A stretch of 6,673 nucleotides of DNA from Oscillospiraceae bacterium (GTDB taxonomy: Bacteria > Bacillota_A > Clostridia > Oscillospirales > Ruminococcaceae): assembly GCA_900766795.1 (NCBI GenBank), contig CAAFWX010000372.1, positions 1-6,673 on the forward strand, given 5' to 3'. A program made the position numbers and the translations under genes. How positions within the stretch are numbered: the stretch's first letter is position 1; the number at the start of each line of letters is the position of its first letter. Shown here in pieces: positions 1 through 5,093 of the stretch. The notes under the pieces are model-generated. The model searched no databases. It worked only from the letters and a program-made list of their open reading frames with translations, and was not told the DNA's origin.

Positions 1-157
1 GGAGGAAGTCCCCGTGTCGGAGGAAGTCCCCGCTTCGGAGGAAGTCCCCGTGTCGGAGGAAGTCCCCGCTTCGGAGGAAGTTCCCGCTTCGGAGGAAGTC
101 CCCGCTTCGGAGGTGTTACCCGCTTCGGAGGTTGTCCCCCCCTCGGAGGTTTCGCCC
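1..157. repeat. 18-bp tandem repeat, 8 units plus a degenerate edge
   Basis: Eight head-to-tail 18-bp units occupy 1-144, each starting GGAGG on the + strand. A degenerate partial unit follows at 145-157. Units at 1, 19, 37 and 55 alternate between a version with GTGTC and one with GCTTC at the end. The units at 73, 91, 109 and 127 drift progressively. The array continues past the left edge. Read leftward it encodes SEAGTS / SDTGTS hexapeptides in the membrane protein. Because the unit is a multiple of three, changes in copy number would keep the frame. Confidence 0.95.
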
Positions 158-372
158 TTTACAGGGTTCTGCCCTTGCGGGGAGCTTTGTCCGCTGTCGG
201 ATTCCTCGCTCGATTTGTCCGCAACGCTTACGGGAATCATCGCGGGAAGCTTATCCCTGCCGCCGAGCAGAAGAAACAGGAGCGCCGCGATAAACAGCAC
301 TGCGGAAATTGCGGTGAAGATGATTGCAGCGCTTGTTTTTTTATCGTGTTGTTTAGTTTTGTACTTTGCCAT
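1..372 (-). CDS. Membrane-anchored protein with Ser/Thr/Gly/Glu hexapeptide repeats (C-terminus beyond window)
   Basis: This leftward frame starts at ATG 372-370 and stays open to the window edge, giving 124 residues with no stop. The N-terminus is short and basic (MAKYKTKQHDKK). A hydrophobic segment follows at residues 14-36 (AAIIFTAISAVLFIAALLFLL), then a polar stretch, then six-residue repeats of the type TSSEAG / TSSDTG from about residue 75 to the edge. This is the layout of a type II membrane protein whose repeat would be a flexible extracytoplasmic linker. I do not recognise the family, and any functional domain lies outside the window. The ATG is one base past the stop of the cellulase gene, so the two are very likely one operon and translationally coupled. 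The opposite strand is also open here, but this strand has the start, an SD and a sensible protein architecture. The gene is real with good confidence; its function is unknown. Confidence 0.82.
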   Translation of the reverse strand, partial: MAKYKTKQHDKKTSAAIIFTAISAVLFIAALLFLLLGGRDKLPAMIPVSVADKSSEESDSGQSSPQGQNPVKGETSEGGTTSEAGNTSEAGTSSEAGTSSEAGTSSDTGTSSEAGTSSDTGTSS

Positions 373-373
373 A

Positions 374-1516
374 TTACGATTCTGAAATCTCCTTAAGTCT
401 TGCGGCAATCTCGCTGTCGGTCATGGTGCAGGTGTTTCTGTCATAGTAGTGTCCGGGTGTGCTCCACAGCACGGGGCACATTCCCCTGCTGTAAGCTTCC
501 TCACAGACGGAGGAAATGAACAGCCTGACCGAAGCAATATCTTTGTTCTCGGTGGGGCAGCCGTATTCGCCGATGATTACAGGAATACCGTTGTCGAGGA
601 AGCGCGTTTTAAGCTGCTCCATGGCTTCACAGAGGTCTTTTTTGTCGGCGTCCGTGCCCCATGTGCGGCGGGCTTTCCCCCAGCTTGCGTCCTCGGTGAG
701 TATGGCAAATTCTGCGGGGCTGTAATAGTGCACCGAGATGATGACCATGTTGGCGGGGTCGTCGGGCACCTTGTAGAGCGGGTCAACGGTGTAGCCGATG
801 TTGGTGTTGTAGCCCGGGATAAGCAGGTATCTTGTCTTATTGTTTCCGCCCTGGCTGCGGATAAGGTCAACGAAGGTTTGGTTGATTTCGTTCACAAGGT
901 CGTAGCTTTGCTCCTTGCCTGCGGTTCCGCCCCACGGGTTCCAGAGCGAGCTCCAGCCAAGCTCCTCGTTCTGACCCTCAAAAATCACATGCTCGTCGTA
1001 GTCCTTAAAGGCATTTCCCACCTGCGTCCAGATTTTTTTGTAGCGGCGCATACACTCGTCCGTGTCGGTTGGGAAATTCTCAAACCAGCCGTTGTCGTAG
1101 TGCAGGTTCACGATGACATACATTCCGCAGTCCACCGCCCAGTCAACGACCTCCTTTACCGCAGCGATGTATTCCGTGCTGACTGTGTAGCCGCTGCCCA
1201 TCAAGTTCGACCAAGCCACAGGCACGCGCAGCGTACTGAACCCTGCCGCAGCATAGCCTTCAATCATATCCTTTGTGATGACAGGGCTTCCCCAAGCCGT
1301 TTCGTAGGACTGAGGTGAGCCGTCGCCGTAAAGCGCAATCCAATCGCCGCATGCCTCGAAGGTGTTTCCGAGGTTGATTCCGATACCCATGTCGTGCACG
1401 AACTGCATCGCGGAAGAATCGGTTTCAGCGGCAGGCGGCGGAACATTTCCGCTGACAGCGGCGTCCGAAACCGACATAAGAAAAGCCAGAACAAGGGAAA
1501 GAAGCTTTGATTTCAT
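374..1516 (-). CDS. Secreted glycoside hydrolase family 5 endoglucanase (cellulase)
   Basis: This 380-residue protein should hydrolyse beta-1,4-glucan chains outside the cell. It has a signal peptide (MKSKLLSLVLAFLMSVSDAAVSG, cleavage near residue 20-23) followed by one GH5 TIM barrel. Visible family landmarks are GINLGNTFEA (45-54), LRVPVAW with Arg97, VNLHYD with His139, FEGQNE with the predicted acid/base Glu184, SVHYYS with His263 and Tyr265, IIGEYG with the predicted nucleophile Glu317, and aromatic platform Trp351. The pattern fits subfamily GH5_4, whose members act on cellulose, lichenan or xyloglucan; the subfamily is my inference. The usual proline after the acid/base is Glu here (NEE). 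No carbohydrate-binding module, dockerin or sortase signal follows the catalytic domain. The start is fixed by GGAGGA at 1524-1529, 7 bases upstream. It is the first gene of an operon with the repeat protein. Confidence 0.93.
   Translation of the reverse strand: MKSKLLSLVLAFLMSVSDAAVSGNVPPPAAETDSSAMQFVHDMGIGINLGNTFEACGDWIALYGDGSPQSYETAWGSPVITKDMIEGYAAAGFSTLRVPVAWSNLMGSGYTVSTEYIAAVKEVVDWAVDCGMYVIVNLHYDNGWFENFPTDTDECMRRYKKIWTQVGNAFKDYDEHVIFEGQNEELGWSSLWNPWGGTAGKEQSYDLVNEINQTFVDLIRSQGGNNKTRYLLIPGYNTNIGYTVDPLYKVPDDPANMVIISVHYYSPAEFAILTEDASWGKARRTWGTDADKKDLCEAMEQLKTRFLDNGIPVIIGEYGCPTENKDIASVRLFISSVCEEAYSRGMCPVLWSTPGHYYDRNTCTMTDSEIAARLKEISES
388..394 (-). promoter_or_regulatory. Shine-Dalgarno with unusually long spacing for the repeat protein
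   Basis: AAGGAGA on the minus strand lies inside the last codons of the cellulase gene, 15 bases upstream of ATG 372. That is longer than the usual 5-9. No alternative in-frame start sits nearer. Translation of the second gene may therefore rely partly on ribosomes finishing the cellulase at 374. Confidence 0.6.
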
Positions 1517-1579
1517 TGGGTTGTCCTCCGTAAGTTGTGATGTTTGGAATGCTGAAAAATCCTTTGTCTGTTCTTTTGA

Positions 1580-1608
1580 ATTATAGCACAGATTTTCTCT
1601 AAAGTCAA
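1580..1608 (-). promoter_or_regulatory. Sigma-A promoter of the cellulase operon
   Basis: Read leftward, -35 TTGACT (1603-1608) and -10 TATAAT (1580-1585) are separated by 17 bases, with a TGC extension just before the -10. Transcription should start near 1573, giving a leader of about 57 nt before the cellulase ATG. A small inverted repeat, GTCAA-N7-TTGAC, overlaps the -35 from the upstream side. It could be an operator, but five-base arms are weak evidence. Confidence 0.85.
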
Positions 1609-1689
1609 TTTGTTTTTGACGATAATTTGCATTCCTCGCGCGTTGTTGACCGTTGCGGTGTTCTGAGCATAGTTTTCAGCCGATTCCCG

Positions 1690-1730
1690 AAAACACCAAA
1701 ATCCCCACACTGCACAGCAATGCGGGGATT
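1690..1730 (-). terminator. Rho-independent terminator of tRNA-Ser
   Basis: Ten-base arms (1721-1730 with 1700-1709, one G-T pair) flank an 11-nt loop. On the minus strand a T-rich tail, TTGGTGTTTT, follows at 1699-1690. It lies 9 bases past the tRNA 3' end. The T tract exists only in the leftward direction, so it separates the tRNA transcript from the cellulase operon. Confidence 0.8.
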
Positions 1731-1738
1731 CATTATGA

Positions 1739-1828
1739 TGGCGGAGAACAAGGGATTCGAACCCTCGCGCCGGTTTCCCGACCTACTCCCTTAGCAGGGG
1801 AGCCCCTTAACCGCTTGGGTAATTCTCC
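1739..1828 (-). tRNA. tRNA-Ser (anticodon GCT, reads AGC/AGT)
   Basis: A 90-nt class II tRNA with the 3' CCA encoded in the DNA (1739-1741). The acceptor stem GGAGAAT pairs with GTTCTCC, with a T-G wobble at its last pair. The anticodon stem CTCCC/GGGAG encloses loop CTGCTAA with anticodon GCT at 1795-1793. A long variable arm (GTCGG-GAAA-CCGGC) marks it as serine-type. The T arm GAGGG-TTCGAAT-CCCTT contains the invariant TTCGAAT. Discriminator base is G, as expected for serine. It is transcribed alone, from its own promoter to its own terminator. Confidence 0.97.
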
Positions 1829-1863
1829 AAAGCGCTTAACACAAAGTATTAACCACGCATATT

Positions 1864-1892
1864 ATTATACCACACGAAGTTATATTTGTCAA
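1864..1892 (-). promoter_or_regulatory. Consensus promoter of tRNA-Ser
   Basis: Perfect TTGACA (1887-1892) and perfect TATAAT (1864-1869) with a 17-base spacer, reading leftward. Transcription should start near 1857, leaving a 5' leader of roughly 28 nt for RNase P to remove. A full consensus suits the high demand for a tRNA. Confidence 0.93.
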
Positions 1893-1915
1893 GTGCTTTT
1901 TGAATTTTTCTGCAC

Positions 1916-1954
1916 AAAAAATCCGCCGCTGCGGAGCGAACCCGAAGCGGCGGA
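1916..1954 (-). terminator. Rho-independent terminator of the LRR protein gene
   Basis: A GC-rich hairpin with 9-base arms (1946-1954 with 1922-1930) and further inner pairing is followed by six T on the minus strand (1921-1916). It begins 10 bases after the stop codon of the LRR gene. It lies just upstream of the tRNA promoter and insulates the tRNA from read-through. Confidence 0.93.
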
Positions 1955-1964
1955 AAGAATGAAC

Positions 1965-3785
1965 TTAAACCTTAACCTTTACAACCTTTGTGTAGGGGCT
2001 GTAAACCTTGTTGCCGTTCACTGTGATGTAGGAACGAACCTTGAAGTAGTAGGTCTTGCCTGCCTTAAGGTCGGTCTTCTTGTAGGACAGAGTGGAAACG
2101 CTGGTGATTGTAGCAATCTTGGTGTACTTGCCTGTCTTGGAGGTAGCCATTGCAACCTCGTAGCCCGAAGCGCCTGTGGACTTGCCCCACTTGATGGTAG
2201 CAACGCCGCTCTTGGTCTTCTTTGCGGAAACCGTGGAGGGAGTGGGCGCGGAAACCTTGATGGACTTTATTGCGCTGGCAGCGGACTGAATCTCAGAGCC
2301 GTTGGACTTTACATAAGCAACAACCTTGTAGTAGTAGGTCTTACCCTTTGTGCGGCCCTTATCGGTGTAGGTGGGGTCGATAACGGTGGTAACCTTGGTG
2401 TACTTGCCGGACTTGGAGGTTGCGCGGTATACATAGTAGCCGGTTGCGCCTGCGGTTTCGTTCCACTTAAGCTCAACGGAGCTGGTGGACTTGGGGGTGA
2501 TGGTAAGACCGGTGGGCTTTGGAAGGGTTACAGAAATAGTTGCGGTACCAACGGTGCCATTTACGTCAGTAACGGTGATAGTAGCCTTGCCGGGTGCCTT
2601 TGCGGTAACCTCGCCCTCAGGCGTTACGGTAGCAACCGTGAGGTTAGAGCTTGTGATGGAGTAAACATCGGAGAATACGCCTGCGGAGGGCTTAAGAGTA
2701 ATGCCGAGCTTGGACTTCTCGCCGGGTGCGAGGGTCTTGTTTCCGGTGATTGTGATGGAAGCGGTGTTGTTGTAGGGCTCAAGTGTTTCGCCGACAACGG
2801 TTTCCCATGAAGCGCCGTACTTCTTGGGGTAGTATACGGTCACATCGGCAGCAACGTCAAAGATACCGCTGATGTTTACCTGCTCGCCGCCGAAAACAGC
2901 CTTTGTGAGCTTGGTGCAGCCTGTGAAGATACCCTGCTTGATTACGTTTACAGAGGGAGAGAAGTAAACCTCCTCGAGAGAAGCGCAGTTCTTGAATGCG
3001 TCGTCGCCGAGGGTCTTTACCTTGTTGGGGAGGAAGACTTTCTTGAGGCTGGTGCAGTTGTTGAATGCAAACTTGCCGATAGTCTTAAGTTCATAGGGGA
3101 GGGTGATATTTGCGAGGTTTGTGCAGCCTGCAAACGCGGATTCGCCGATGGTCTTTACGTTATCGGGAATGATAATGCTCTTGAGCGCCTCGCAGTTAGC
3201 GAATGCGGAGTCGCCGATTGCGGTTATGTAGAGGGGGAGAGTAAGAAGGGAAAGCTTCTTGTCGCCCTCAAACATGCGGGAGGGAATCTCGGTCATGCCG
3301 CTGGAAAGATTAACGGTTACGAGGGAAGTGCAGCCTGCGAAAGCAGAAACGCCGACAGTAGTAACCTTCGAGGGAATGGAGATTCCTGTGAGAGCGGAGC
3401 AGCCGTAGAAAGCGTTTGCGCCGATGGTGGTCAGGGAGTCAGGAAAATCTACTCTCGTGAGGGATGTGTAATCCTTGAAAGTACCGTCCTTGATTACCTG
3501 AAGTCCGGTAGGAAGAGAGATGGAAACCGCTCTGGTCTTTGCGTTGTTGGTGTAAAGACCGCTGATAGCGGTTACGGATTTGCCCGCGATTTTAGAAGGA
3601 ACCACAACGGCGGTGTCGTTGCCGTTATAGCCGGTGATTTCAACGGACGAGCCGTTAAGAACATACTGCCATGCGCCGTCGGTTTCAGCGTATGCTCTCT
3701 GGAAGCAGAACACTGTGGACAGGGAAAGCAGCATGAGCAGTGCGAGCGCAAAGGACAGCGCTCTTGTGGACTTGCTGTGTGTCAT
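1965..3785 (-). CDS. Secreted BspA-like leucine-rich repeat protein with Ig-like (Big_2) and two fibronectin III domains
   Basis: The protein has 606 residues from ATG 3785. Residues 1-33 are a signal peptide ending AYA before ETDG. Residues 88-295 form about nine 23-residue repeats of the BspA/LRR_5 type, with the core pattern LP..V..IG..AF..C.SL. A bacterial Ig-like Big_2 domain follows (about 342-420; the EGEVTAKAPGKATITV signature is at 390-405). Two FnIII domains complete it (about 422-511 and 512-606), each with a W..--GA.GY.V motif and SK.GKYTK. It ends with no LPXTG motif, dockerin, SLH or membrane anchor, so it is probably released or held non-covalently at the cell surface. In other bacteria such proteins mediate adhesion to host or polymer surfaces; the ligand here is unknown. 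A longer frame from ATG 3833 exists, but it puts 16 residues before the signal peptide and lacks an SD. The gene is monocistronic. Confidence 0.93.
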   Translation of the reverse strand: MTHSKSTRALSFALALLMLLSLSTVFCFQRAYAETDGAWQYVLNGSSVEITGYNGNDTAVVVPSKIAGKSVTAISGLYTNNAKTRAVSISLPTGLQVIKDGTFKDYTSLTRVDFPDSLTTIGANAFYGCSALTGISIPSKVTTVGVSAFAGCTSLVTVNLSSGMTEIPSRMFEGDKKLSLLTLPLYITAIGDSAFANCEALKSIIIPDNVKTIGESAFAGCTNLANITLPYELKTIGKFAFNNCTSLKKVFLPNKVKTLGDDAFKNCASLEEVYFSPSVNVIKQGIFTGCTKLTKAVFGGEQVNISGIFDVAADVTVYYPKKYGASWETVVGETLEPYNNTASITITGNKTLAPGEKSKLGITLKPSAGVFSDVYSITSSNLTVATVTPEGEVTAKAPGKATITVTDVNGTVGTATISVTLPKPTGLTITPKSTSSVELKWNETAGATGYYVYRATSKSGKYTKVTTVIDPTYTDKGRTKGKTYYYKVVAYVKSNGSEIQSAASAIKSIKVSAPTPSTVSAKKTKSGVATIKWGKSTGASGYEVAMATSKTGKYTKIATITSVSTLSYKKTDLKAGKTYYFKVRSYITVNGNKVYSPYTKVVKVKV

Positions 3786-3791
3786 AAAAAT

Positions 3792-3798
3792 ACCTCCT
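3792..3798 (-). promoter_or_regulatory. Shine-Dalgarno that fixes the start of the LRR gene
   Basis: A strong AGGAGGT on the minus strand sits 6 bases upstream of ATG 3785. This selects the internal methionine (MTHSKST...), which opens directly into the signal peptide, over the upstream ATG at 3833. The predicted transcription start (about 3839) is too close to 3833 to leave room for an SD there. Confidence 0.92.
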
Positions 3799-3845
3799 GT
3801 GCATTTTTCAGCGTCAAGGTCATACCTCGACATCTTATGGGAATT

Positions 3846-3874
3846 ATTATACCATAAACTAGATTATTTTTCAA
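3846..3874 (-). promoter_or_regulatory. Promoter of the LRR protein gene
   Basis: Leftward -35 TTGAAA (3869-3874) and -10 TATAAT (3846-3851), spacer 17, with a TGG element before the -10. Twelve bases around the -10, TGGTATAATAAT, are identical to those of the tRNA-Ser promoter. The transcript should begin near 3839, with a leader of about 54 nt. Confidence 0.87.
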
Positions 3875-3896
3875 GTATTTTCTATGTAAAAAATAC
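3875..3896. promoter_or_regulatory. AT-rich inverted repeat, possible operator
   Basis: GTATTTT (3875-3881) and AAAATAC (3890-3896) form perfect 7-base arms around 8 bases, directly next to the -35 of the LRR promoter. It sits between the divergent LRR and metA promoters. The arms are mostly A/T, so chance is a real possibility, and there is no GC stem to make it a terminator. Confidence 0.3.
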
Positions 3897-3938
3897 AGGT
3901 ATCATATAGTCATTTTGACGGGAAACGCGCGCGGGCAC

Positions 3939-3967
3939 TTGACAAACCTGCCCGGACATTATATAAT
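3939..3967 (+). promoter_or_regulatory. Consensus promoter of metA
   Basis: TTGACA (3939-3944) and TATAAT (3962-3967) are both perfect, with a 17-base spacer. Transcription should start near 3974, only about 26 nt before the metA ATG. That leader is too short for a SAM riboswitch or a T-box, the usual leader controls of methionine genes in Firmicutes. Control must therefore act at the promoter or on the enzyme, or be absent. Confidence 0.92.
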
Positions 3968-3984
3968 AATGTTATTGTTTCAGA

Positions 3985-3991
3985 GAAAGGA
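3985..3991 (+). promoter_or_regulatory. Shine-Dalgarno that fixes the metA start
   Basis: AAAGGA(T) ends about 8 bases before ATG 4000. The upstream in-frame ATG at 3991 overlaps this element and would have no properly spaced SD. Starting at 4000 gives [10 protein letters not shown], which matches the usual MPI/MPVKI N-terminus of MetA proteins. Confidence 0.8.
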
Positions 3992-3999
3992 TGACTGAC

Positions 4000-4917
4000 A
4001 TGCCGGTAAAAATAGCGGACGGACTGCCTGCGCAGACCGTCCTGGAAAACGAGCATATATTCGTTATGACAGAGCACAGGGCGCTTCACCAGGACATTCG
4101 TCCGCTGAAGATAGGTATTCTGAACCTCATGCCCACGAAAATCACCACCGAAACCCAGATTCTTCGTTCGCTGTCCAACTCCCCGCTTCAGATAGAGATA
4201 ACGCTGGTACAGACCTCCTCCTATGTGGGGAAGAACACCTCGCTTGAGCACCTCACCGAGTTCTACAAGACCTTTGACGACATAAAAAACGAGAACTTTG
4301 ACGGCTTCATCATCACGGGTGCGCCTGTCGAGCACCTTGAGTTTACCGAGGTTGACTACTGGCAGGAGCTTTGCACCATCATGGAATGGACGAAAACTCA
4401 CGTTCATTCCACGTTCCACATCTGCTGGGCGGCTCAGGCGGCGCTCTATTACCATTACGGAATCGAGAAGCACGTCCTGCCCGAGAAGATGTTCGGAGTG
4501 TTCCGCCACAGACTGCTGACCCCCAAGAGCAGGCTTTTCCGCGGCTTTGACAGCGAGTTTTATGTGCCCCATTCCCGCCACACCGAGGTGAGGGCTGAGG
4601 ACATCGAAAAGGTGAGCGACCTTAAGATTATGGCGGTGAGCGACGAAGCGGGCGTCTATGCGGTTTGCAGCGAGGACAGCAAGCAGTTCTTCATCACGGG
4701 ACATTCCGAGTATGACGCAGAAACGCTGGACACGGAGTACCGCCGCGACCTTGCCAAAGGCATGAACCCCAAGATTCCCCGCCACTATTACCCCAACGAC
4801 GACCCGAGCCTGCCGCCTGTAATGAACTGGCGCGCACATTCCACCCTGCTTTACACCAACTGGCTCAACTATTTCGTATATCAGACCACTCCGTTTGATA
4901 TCTCCGAGAAGGTATAA
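4000..4917 (+). CDS. metA: Homoserine O-acetyltransferase (MetA/MetAA family)
   Basis: This cytoplasmic enzyme activates L-homoserine by acylating its hydroxyl, the first committed step of methionine synthesis. The product, O-acetylhomoserine, feeds sulfhydrylation or the cystathionine route. At 305 residues it has the normal MetA length and shows the family fold throughout. The catalytic triad falls exactly where E. coli MetA has it: Cys142 in HICWAAQAA, His235 and Glu237 in TGHSEYD. Residue 111 (GAPVE) is Glu. In this family Glu111 is known to go with acetyl-CoA use, whereas E. coli with Gly111 uses succinyl-CoA, so I call acetyltransferase despite the frequent succinyltransferase label. 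[15 protein letters not shown] and [21 protein letters not shown] are further hallmarks. The gene stands alone between its own promoter and a likely terminator; no other methionine gene is in the window. Confidence 0.97.
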   Translation: MPVKIADGLPAQTVLENEHIFVMTEHRALHQDIRPLKIGILNLMPTKITTETQILRSLSNSPLQIEITLVQTSSYVGKNTSLEHLTEFYKTFDDIKNENFDGFIITGAPVEHLEFTEVDYWQELCTIMEWTKTHVHSTFHICWAAQAALYYHYGIEKHVLPEKMFGVFRHRLLTPKSRLFRGFDSEFYVPHSRHTEVRAEDIEKVSDLKIMAVSDEAGVYAVCSEDSKQFFITGHSEYDAETLDTEYRRDLAKGMNPKIPRHYYPNDDPSLPPVMNWRAHSTLLYTNWLNYFVYQTTPFDISEKV

Positions 4918-4924
4918 AATCCTT

Positions 4925-4961
4925 AAAGCGCCCGCCGATATGGACAGGACGCTTTTGCTTT
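4925..4961 (+). terminator. Likely terminator of metA
   Basis: AAAGCG (4925-4930) pairs with CGCTTT (4950-4955). The stem can continue through one C-A mismatch into CC/GG, and TTTTGCTTT follows. It begins 8 bases after the stop codon. The stem is imperfect, so termination may be partial, but the next gene has its own promoter. Confidence 0.55.
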
Positions 4962-5012
4962 CAAAAAATGACGCGGAATATTGTTGAAATTCCACAAAAA
5001 TCTTTTCGGCTA

Positions 5013-5041
5013 TTGCAAAGATTTAGGGAATATGTTATACT
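5013..5041 (+). promoter_or_regulatory. Promoter of the FapA-family gene
   Basis: TTGCAA (5013-5018) and TATACT (5036-5041), spacer 17, with TGT just before the -10 as an extended element. Transcription should start near 5048, about 46 nt before the ATG. Each box differs from consensus by one base (TTGCAA) or one base (TATACT), so it looks somewhat weaker than the metA promoter. Confidence 0.75.
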
Positions 5042-5093
5042 AAATATAATGAAAAGTTACAGCCAAACCAACGGATATGAGAGGTGAGCAGAT

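Noticed and set aside
1..144. Repeat array considered as CRISPR
   Set aside because: The units are directly tandem with no unique spacers and are in coding frame.
14..385. Rightward open frame encoding SEEVPA repeats (123 aa)
   Set aside because: It is the antisense reading of the same 18-bp repeat. The start lies inside the repeat with no meaningful SD. The leftward frame has a basic N-terminus, membrane segment and operon position, and fits better.
449..1318. 289-aa rightward frame antisense to the cellulase
   Set aside because: It mirrors a clear GH5 gene with full catalytic motifs; its product has no recognisable features and arises from GC-rich third positions.
1513..1710. 65-aa leftward frame upstream of the cellulase
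   Set aside because: It begins inside the tRNA terminator and crosses the cellulase promoter, SD and start. No SD of its own; a chance frame in an intergenic region.
1653..2810. 385-aa rightward frame through the tRNA and the LRR gene
   Set aside because: It reads antisense through a tRNA, two terminators and two FnIII domains. Its Gly/Leu/Cys-rich sequence is what reversed repeat DNA gives.
4975..4993. GGAAT-N9-ATTCC inverted repeat upstream of the FapA-family promoter
   Set aside because: Five-base arms in an AT-rich intergenic region are expected by chance; no second copy elsewhere in the window was noticed.
3910..4995. 361-aa leftward frame antisense to metA
   Set aside because: metA is unambiguous, with its catalytic triad, promoter and SD. 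The antisense product shows no family features.
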